The position numbers and the translations under genes are program-made. A stretch of DNA of 15,752 nucleotides from Conidiobolus incongruus B7586 (Eukaryota; Entomophthoromycota; Entomophthoromycetes; Entomophthorales; Conidiobolaceae): NCBI GenBank assembly GCA_000697335.1, contig JNEM01016871.1, positions 1 to 15,752 on the forward strand, read 5' to 3'. Shown one piece after another: positions 8,944 to 15,752 of the stretch (its first letter is position 1; each line of letters opens with the position of its first letter). The notes beneath the pieces were generated by a model. The model saw only the letters and a program-made list of their open reading frames with translations, was not told the DNA's origin and did not search any database.

Positions 8944-10190
8944 ATAACATAGTTCGATGATAAATCTAAAGTATTTTTAATAAACTATTAATTAAATTGA
9001 TAAATGACATCTTCCGTAATACCATTTTATGTTTTAGAAAAAACAAGAAAAAATATAGTGTCATCTAATTAAATTAAGGATATACAATTTACAACTATCA
9101 TCTATAAACCTAATTTATTAATTGATTCACTTTGAGAGTATAATTTTATCAACATTGTAATAGTGTAATATTTTTCACATAGAGTTAGAAAAATGGCATC
9201 TATTGTACAAATTGAGTTAACCTAAAAGACTACTAGAGGCTGAACAAGTTTTAAATTTACTAAACTCAAAGCATTATGGTTATAACAAGGCAATAATAGA
9301 TCATTTAATAGTTCATTCATCTAATTATAACTTTCATATATCTCTTCAATATATCTTTAATGCTGAATTAAATAGTTTTAATAACTAATTTAATCATAAC
9401 TATAATAACTTGTTATATTTTAAAATCATAATTGGCTCATCATGACACTATCAAACTAATCTTTGAAGGGATTCTGATGGTTTTTACCAATTAATTACAA
9501 AAGTTATGATTAATATCAAATATTTGTGATGTCGAAAAAATAATGGTATGTTCAATTCTAACATATTTCAGACAATAATATGAATAAAAGTTGAATTCAA
9601 ATGTTCTTTGACTTGAAATTTATTTTTATTTTGGAATGTTCTATATTTAAATATTCATAGTTTATATGTATATATTTTTCAAAAACCATAATCATTACAT
9701 CCAGCCATGAATATTAAATCGAAAATTAAACCAATGGGTTTGTTTTTATTAAAGAGATTCTCTAACTTGTTAAAAATGATGAAAACCCTAGATTGAGTTT
9801 AATATGGCTACCTAACTATTTGTATTCATACAATATCACATATACTCATTGAAAAATAAGTAATGATAAATATATTTTAGAGGATGTTAATGATAAAAAT
9901 ATTGGTTTAGTTACTAGTAATTATCAATTTGTGTATAGTAATTTGTAATTGAATACTATATATTGAAATTCATACAGTTGAATATAACATTAAAATTATT
10001 AATATTAAAATATTGCTTTTTATTTCTTTTATGTCCCAATAATTAACTTATAAACATGAGAAAAGTTATAAAGTTGTTAAACTAATGAAAATCATGATTT
10101 CAAATAATTTTTAAGATAAAAATTTGTTAATTATATTTTGAACATCTATAAATCTGAATATGTTTTCATATCATTTAAAAATAATGGTTT
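8944..10190. other. AT-rich intergenic spacer
   Basis: No gene, RNA or clear repeat is seen. Composition is uniformly AT-rich with frequent stops in all frames. Confidence 0.55.
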
Positions 10191-10516
10191 GATAGTTTGC
10201 TGTAATCATATATAAAAGTAAATTTTGTAAGATAATTGATATTACAATTGTAACTATCTATTTTGAACAAAAAGGTTGGCCATAAAATCAAATCAAAATC
10301 TTACAAAGCATTGAATAATATGAAAAACTGTATGATAATATACCACGCAAAATAGTTTAACAGATTTGAAGTAATGTAATGGTTTTGTTAATGTTTAATT
10401 TGATTTTATGATTAATTGTTTGTTCAAAATAGGTGTGTTAAAATTGTAATTAGGTTAAAATAAAACAATTGATTTGGCTATTATTTAAGACTGTAATGAT
10501 TACAAAAAACTATTGA
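10191..10516. mobile_element. foldback, MITE-like element with long inverted arms
   Basis: The two halves pair as an inverted repeat along about 125 bases each. Exact or near-exact matched blocks, in order from the ends inward, are 10192-10209 with about 10498-10515 (ATAGTTT and TGTAATCAT cores), 10241-10253 with 10438-10450 (12 of 13), 10258-10270 with 10420-10432 (CTATTTTGAACAA, exact) and 10281-10293 with 10398-10410 (CATAAAATCAAAT, exact). The loop is about 10315-10375. Block spacing is nearly symmetrical, which chance palindromes do not give. No coding capacity is present, so it fits a non-autonomous foldback or MITE. Target-site duplication was not identified. Confidence 0.65.
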
Positions 10517-11256
10517 AGTATTGATAATTATATTAAAAATATTATTTATTAATTTCTAATGATTATTTCAGGTATAAATGAAATTAATGCTGAATCTTTG
10601 AGTTATTTAGGTTATTAGTAAATTATTTTAATAATCTCATCTAAGAGGAATACACTTAGATTCTTCGAATCATGATCAAGATTGTAGATTTATAAAGTAA
10701 AAGATACAGATTTATATTGTGTTTAACACCCACTTCATATACTGATACATATACTTGCAATTTCTTCTATATTTTAGGAAAGTTAGAATCTAATATACTT
10801 TATTTATTATTATGCATAAGTTTGTCCATAATGTACTGATTTTAAATTTATTTAATCATATTTCATAAGATTACTAATTCCTTCTAATCAATTAATAATA
10901 TTTCATTTATTTTTAAATTTCTCACTAATAGAATATATTAATATAAGTAAATTGTCCAAAAAAGATTATGTATATAGTTTCTAAATCATATCCTATATAT
11001 TTTTTAATGTTAATTCACCAAAATACTATAACAGGAGTATAAAGCGAGTATATTAAAATATGGTACGATTTACATTATACTTTAGATCCAATCTTATATC
11101 TTTATGTTTCATTAAAATATAATCTGCTTACAAGCTCAATAATCATCCAATATACCTACCAATAAAATTAAATAGTGAATGGATGCTGATGAGGGTATTA
11201 AATAACTTAATAATCCTCTTAAGACGGATGATAATATTTGTAATCAAAATATAAAC
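10517..11256. other. spacer and upstream region of the lipase gene
   Basis: AT-rich DNA with no coding signal. The lipase promoter should lie at its right end. TATA-like strings occur (GTATAAAGC near 11038 and TATAAAC just before the start codon), but none can be assigned with confidence. An in-frame TAA at 11203-11205 precedes the lipase ATG with no Met in between. Confidence 0.5.
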
Positions 11257-12285
11257 ATGCGTTTCAGTATTTTAGCTTATTTACAAGTTCTAATCGCTAC
11301 TAATAGCTCGGAAACATCTCCTGAGTTAAAAAATAGTACAGTTAAATCATATGAACCACCAAAAGGTCTTTCAATATGGCATTCCTTTAAACTAATGGAT
11401 TTCTCTAAACTGATTCATATACCAGATACAGTGGTCACGGATTTGCTACGCTTGAGAGATAACGTACCACATGTAAAATTAAAAAGCCCTACTAATGTGA
11501 CTATTCCACCCCCAGAATCTATCAAATATGCTGCAATTTATGCTAAACGAATTTTTTGTTATTTAACAGATAAATTCTACTTCAATTGCGTATTGGGATG
11601 TGATGGATTTAAAATGTTAAAGGTATTCGAAGGGAAAATAACGGCTAGCCTTGCTGGGATTGGTATAAACGAATACACAAAAGAGATCGTTGTTATGCAT
11701 CGAGGTTCGGTAATGCTACGCTCTTGGATTGTAGACCTGAACTATTCATTAATATCAGTGCCCATATTCCCAGACCCTATTAAAGTCAGTTCAGGTTTTT
11801 ACAAGGTATATGATGAAATTCAAGTTAATTTGAATTCTTATTTGTTAGAAGTACTTAAAAGTCCAAAATATAAGAATTATAAAGTCATTTTTACAGGAAT
11901 TAGCTTAGGAGGGGCTACTGCAACTCTACAAGCTGTCCATCAAGCAGAATTAATTCGATCAATGGGTCATGAGTTGGAACTCTACGTGTTTAATTCCCCA
12001 AGACCAGGAAATCAAGCGTTTGTAGATAAGTTTGTTTCTTTAAGAATCTCAACTGCAAGGTACACCAATAAGGGTGATGCTGTCCCTCATTTTCCTCCCC
12101 GTGCACTAGGTTATGTTCACATTCCAGGCGAAGTTTACACACCATTTACTGAAGGTGGAGAAGGGTTAAAAATTTGTAGTCAAGAGTATACCGAAGATCC
12201 AGAGTGTTCCCAGTCAGCAGTGCATTCTATTAATCCTTTGGATCATCTGTTCATTATGAATCATAATGTTATTCCAAGATGCTAA
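11257..12285 (+). CDS. secreted class 3 (fungal type) triacylglycerol lipase
   Basis: The 342-residue protein is an alpha/beta-hydrolase of the Lipase_3 family (Rhizomucor miehei lipase type), which hydrolyses acylglycerol esters outside the cell. A short hydrophobic N-terminus (MRFSILAYLQVLIA) is a likely signal peptide. The catalytic Ser216 lies in the elbow GISLGG (214-219), Asp274 in NKGDAVPHFPP and His330 in NPLDHLF, the same order and setting as the known triad. The oxyanion region VVMHRGSVMLRSWIVDL (145-161) carries His and Ser where FRGT is commoner. SSGFYKVYDEI (178-188) follows the lid region. Cys101, 111, 115, 308, 317 and 342 match the disulfide-rich pattern of the family, including ICSQEYTEDPECSQS near the C-terminus. 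Sequons occur at N16, N26, N80 and N162. Length is normal and all catalytic residues are kept, so it should be active. Substrate preference cannot be read from the sequence. Confidence 0.93.
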   Translation: MRFSILAYLQVLIATNSSETSPELKNSTVKSYEPPKGLSIWHSFKLMDFSKLIHIPDTVVTDLLRLRDNVPHVKLKSPTNVTIPPPESIKYAAIYAKRIFCYLTDKFYFNCVLGCDGFKMLKVFEGKITASLAGIGINEYTKEIVVMHRGSVMLRSWIVDLNYSLISVPIFPDPIKVSSGFYKVYDEIQVNLNSYLLEVLKSPKYKNYKVIFTGISLGGATATLQAVHQAELIRSMGHELELYVFNSPRPGNQAFVDKFVSLRISTARYTNKGDAVPHFPPRALGYVHIPGEVYTPFTEGGEGLKICSQEYTEDPECSQSAVHSINPLDHLFIMNHNVIPRC

Positions 12286-12898
12286 ATCTCTCTTCTTTTG
12301 AATTCTTGTAAATTCCTTAGAATTGTCAATCATGCATACTATGTTAGTACATAATACCACAATCACTCCATAATCAGAATGATCCACAGTTATTTACAAT
12401 TTAACATGATTTATAATTCCAAGTAATTTTAATAAACTGTTTCAAATAATTTATAAGATTGTTTTGAAATAAATTTTTGATTTATTACTACACCTTTCAA
12501 AATTAATGCATAGAAAAACTTAATATTGGATTTTACTGTTAATATTATTTCCTGATTTTCTTTCAAAAGAGTGGTAACATTGATATTGCATTATGATTGA
12601 AATTCGGAGTTAATATTTTAAAATCGTTTGGTAAAGTTTTAAGTAATAGATTTATTATTAACCTTAAGATTAAACTATATAATTAAAATTTTTAATTTAT
12701 ATTAATAAATAATACTTTTCAATGTATTTTATTTATATTAGTTAAATCAGAAATTAATTTAATAATTATGACTTTTTTATTATAATGACAATTATAATTT
12801 AATAATCTTGAGAATAGAATTTTACCTGATTATTTAAAATATAAAGAATTAAATTAATATTTGTAGTCTTATAATGAAACCTAATTTGAAAGCTGGGG

Positions 12899-12937
<39 letters not shown>

Positions 12938-14309
12938 AACAATATTTATTATAATTCAATCATCAACATTATTTCACATTTAAATATGAAAATTATTCAG
13001 TATATCCAATGATTATATATCCTGATGGAAAGTATAGTTTACCATTTACCTTGCAATGAATTGTATATGATTTATTTTAAAATTATTAAATATCGTCTAA
13101 ACAATTGTGTTTCAAGTTGATATTCATTGTGAAGATTCTCGAATCATTTTTCATAAATATAATTGTGCTTATTTAATATTAAAGTGAAAACAGTTTGTAT
13201 AATTGGTCTTTTTAATTACAGCTATCAAATATATTTAGTCCGATAAAGTACGTGGCTAAGGATAAACTTGATACAAAATTGTACTTCTATGATATGTTTG
13301 ATTATATCGTAATAAAGATGTGAAAATATTATTTTGTTTTATAAAGTTACAGAAGTTTATCATTGTATTTAAATATCTTATTAATATATATAGATAAAAT
13401 TATAGTATTAAATAGAAAGTTTATACTAAATGATAATAATATCTTTATATTGCTTTTATCAAATCAAATTTTTTTTATAATTTGTATATTATATAACAAT
13501 ATTATGGAAAATATTTATATTACTAAATATTAATATATCTAATTTTTAAATTCAAAATAAAATGTGAATATATGTATGTCTATATTTCATTTTAATTATG
13601 GGAACCAAGTTTTGATCAAGTCTAAAATAATATAATTAATATTTCTATCAAAAAAGCTTTGGTTAATAACTAAAAACTCTTGAAGAATATATATATATAT
13701 TAAAATATATACTATATATGGATCTTGTTGTTTGAGTATTTAATAAAGCATAAAATGATTTGATATCCCAATAATTGCAAATTACAATTATTAAAACTAG
13801 AAAATTTGATAAATATCTATAATTATTTATTCTAACAATATAACCAAATCTCTTAAATATACAGAATTTCAAATATTATATTTTTAGTTAAAAGGATCTG
13901 ATAAAACTCGCATTCAATTTATTATTTATCCTGATTATATAATAGTCGATTCAAAGATTTTAAAGTTATAAATAATCGATATATTATGCTTATAATGAAA
14001 TAATGAATTTTGATAGATTGTTCATAATATTATAAGCTTCAATAAAAATATCTTTTCAATTATATTTTCCTTCATTTTTTCTAATTTCTATATCTTACAC
14101 CAAAAATTAATGATCAATTGTACACTTGCGTGAATCCAAATAAATAAAAAACCTAATAATAAAAAATTATGTTTAAATTCTTAATTTCATTCTAATAACT
14201 TTTTACAAGAAATTTTTGCTATAAAACAACTATAAAATTATGTTCAAATATTAACTATGAATTATTTTTTTATAATAGTTTAAGAAATAAAAATTACCTT
14301 AAAATGAAT
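12286..14309. other. AT-rich spacer downstream of the lipase
   Basis: No gene is seen on either strand. An AATAAA lies near 12429, about 145 bases past the lipase stop, and may be a 3' end signal. An (AT)17 tract sits at 12901-12934, next to a GCTGGGGGA string, and a shorter interrupted AT run lies near 13687-13702. A 69-codon minus-strand frame at 13663-13872 has random Tyr/Ile/Asn-rich composition and is not taken as a gene. Confidence 0.6.
12901..12934. repeat. (AT)17 microsatellite
   Basis: Thirty-four bases of uninterrupted AT dinucleotide, preceded by a rare run of five G residues. Confidence 0.95.
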
Positions 14310-14740
14310 CAATTTAATAATATTACCATAGAATTAAAAAAATGGGAAATTTTTCAATTTTTGATTTTTTAAACTTATTATTATTTTCAAATAAAAAAAT
14401 ATATAAAAAACAAATAAAAAAAATAAATAGTTTTGAATTATATATATATATATATATATAATTTTTTTGATTAAAAAATACTTTTTTAAAATTAGTTGTT
14501 TAATTTAATTATGCTTAAATTAAATAATAATTATTAAAAGTCTTTTATTTTAGTATTAATAAAACTAAAATATGAACTCTTTAAAATTATTTAAAATATA
14601 TAAATGGCTTTTAATAATAAAGTATTATCTAAATTAACAATTTATTATTAAGTAAATTATTTTAAGATTAAGAGAGAAATTATCTAAAACCTATTAAAAT
14701 TTAAAAGACTAATTTCAATTGTTATTTTTTTAATTATATA
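14310..14740 (-). repeat. right arm of the long diverged inverted repeat
   Basis: Reverse-complement partner of about 40-470, with anchors at 14341-14370 and 14672-14681. It contains a (TA)11 tract at 14439-14460 that the left arm lacks in that form. Because the arms are inverted, sequence beyond each arm faces outward from the gene island. To the right this is the degenerate stretch at 14880-15752, which would agree with both arms being ends of the same kind of dispersed element. Confidence 0.7.
14439..14460. repeat. (TA)11 microsatellite
   Basis: Twenty-two bases of TA repeat inside the right inverted-repeat arm. Its absence from the left arm suggests that it expanded after the two copies separated. 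Confidence 0.9.
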
Positions 14741-14879
14741 TAATATAAAAATTATTTCAAGAAATTTCTTTTTATTTTAATTAAAAATAATCAAAATACT
14801 TTAATATTAGTTACATAAATATTTTATATATATTAAAATTTAAATTAAAATTAAATAATAAAAATATAAAATAAATATC

Positions 14880-15752
14880 TTATTGTCAAGCTTGAATGAA
14901 TAGCTATTGAGCTTAGGCTCTAAAAGCCAATTATAATGTTTGCTAAAGCTATTATATATATGAAATACCATCAACATAGTTAATATTCTATAGTAAATAC
15001 CAATCCTAATTCTAAAAGTCAGTCCTAGTGCTTTAGCTACATTAATTTATATAAATAGACAATAGTATAAAATTAGATATAGGCTTAGCAAAAATATGGG
15101 AAAGTTATTTAAAGCCTTATTAATCTTACTAATGGATAAATTGTCATATAACTAGTTACATATTATTATTTCTTAATTTAATGTAATTATAGTTAATTCT
15201 TAAAATAATTGGTTTATATTAAATATTAATTTATTCAATAATGTCAGATATTCTGCTTAAAGTATAATCTTTAAGTAGAGGGGTATTTATATGAATTAAT
15301 TAGTAATCAGATATAAAGGTTCATTCTAAGTTATGAGATATATTATTAATCTATTATTAATTATTATATTAGTGATTTCTAAGCATTGCTATACAAAACT
15401 TGTTTTGTCAGGTGTTGATTTGTAATTTAGCTTAGGTAGAATAGATAATAGTCATCTATAATAATAACAGGGTTTTAGTTAATTATTAATATTAATAGTA
15501 ATGAAATTAAAATATTATAAGTGATATTATAAAATAGTTTTAGGAATACAACACTTATAATATAACTAAAGCTTAAAAAAAGATAAAATAGTTATTATTA
15601 AATAAAACTTATTAAAGTATAGTTAGAAACTAAAGTTTTTATAATAAATTATTATAATTGATGAATTGTAATTTTTTTTTATAATTTTTTATTAAAATAT
15701 AAATCAAAATGTTAAATTAAATTAAATTAACCCTTTTTATAAATTCTTTTAA
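14880..15752 (-). mobile_element. possible fossil of an LTR retroelement (Ty3-like integrase region), heavily decayed
   Basis: This stretch differs in texture from the other spacers: it is rich in TTAG, CTAA and AGCTT strings and poor in C, as if altered by C-to-T change on both strands. On the minus strand, around 14990-15110, short pieces such as NVAKALGLTFRI resemble the segment after the second catalytic Asp of Ty3-type integrases. It is broken in many places and no open frame remains. The similarity is faint and was judged by eye only. The neighbouring arm at 14310-14740 would lie on the 3' side of this fossil, where an LTR is expected. The age appears old, and it runs off the right edge. 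Confidence 0.25.

Noticed and set aside
5692-13010. Similarity of 5713-5748 (TAAATATGAAAATATTCA) to 12979-13015
   Set aside because: The match is about 75 percent over some 35 bases of almost pure A and T, which is not safely above chance.
13663-13872. 69-codon minus-strand open frame
   Set aside because: Random Tyr/Ile/Asn/Phe-rich composition typical of AT-rich noncoding DNA, with no motif.
40-14740. The whole window as one giant Polinton-like element bounded by terminal inverted repeats
   Set aside because: Length and inverted ends would suit, but no polymerase B, integrase, capsid or packaging ATPase gene lies between the arms. The ATPase present is clearly ORC1.
1-15752. CRISPR arrays, bacterial promoters or ribosome binding sites
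   Set aside because: The genes are eukaryotic (ORC1, fungal-type secreted lipase, mucin-like wall protein) and no regularly spaced direct repeats occur outside the coding repeats.

Overview
The window is nuclear DNA from a very AT-rich eukaryote, most likely an early-diverging fungus. Three intact single-exon genes lie on the + strand: a secreted Thr/Pro-rich mucin-like wall protein, the replication initiator subunit ORC1, and a secreted class 3 lipase. A decayed fourth gene for a small secreted protein also lies on the + strand. No operons or ribosome binding sites are seen. The coding blocks stand out as GC-richer islands in long, strongly AT-rich spacers. The ORC1 is close enough to animal and fungal ORC1 to argue against a fast-evolving microsporidian. 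The wall protein and the lipase type fit an AT-rich zoopagomycete fungus (Conidiobolus or Entomophthorales-like, or a trichomycete), but this placement is inference from protein character only.

Layout. About 40-470 holds one arm of a diverged long inverted repeat. About 470-3557 is an AT-rich spacer with no convincing gene. 3558-5276 encodes the mucin-like protein, followed by a poly(A) signal. 5277-5936 is the ORC1 upstream region, with a rare CGCG element and a TTCGAA dyad. 5937-7136 is ORC1. 7137-8594 is spacer. 8595-8943 is the relic of a small secreted-protein gene. 8944-11256 is spacer that contains a roughly 326-bp foldback (MITE-like) element at 10191-10516. 11257-12285 is the lipase. 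12286-14309 is spacer. About 14310-14740 is the second arm of the long inverted repeat. About 14880-15752 is a degenerate, repeat-like stretch with faint minus-strand similarity to an LTR-retroelement integrase.

The genes do not form a pathway. Three of the four gene-like units (mucin, relic, lipase) begin with signal peptides and look like surface or secreted functions, while ORC1 is housekeeping. The most interesting points are the ORC1 that lacks the usual N-terminal BAH region, the modular wall protein with an acidic Cys cluster, the foldback element, and the outward-facing inverted repeats that bracket the gene island.
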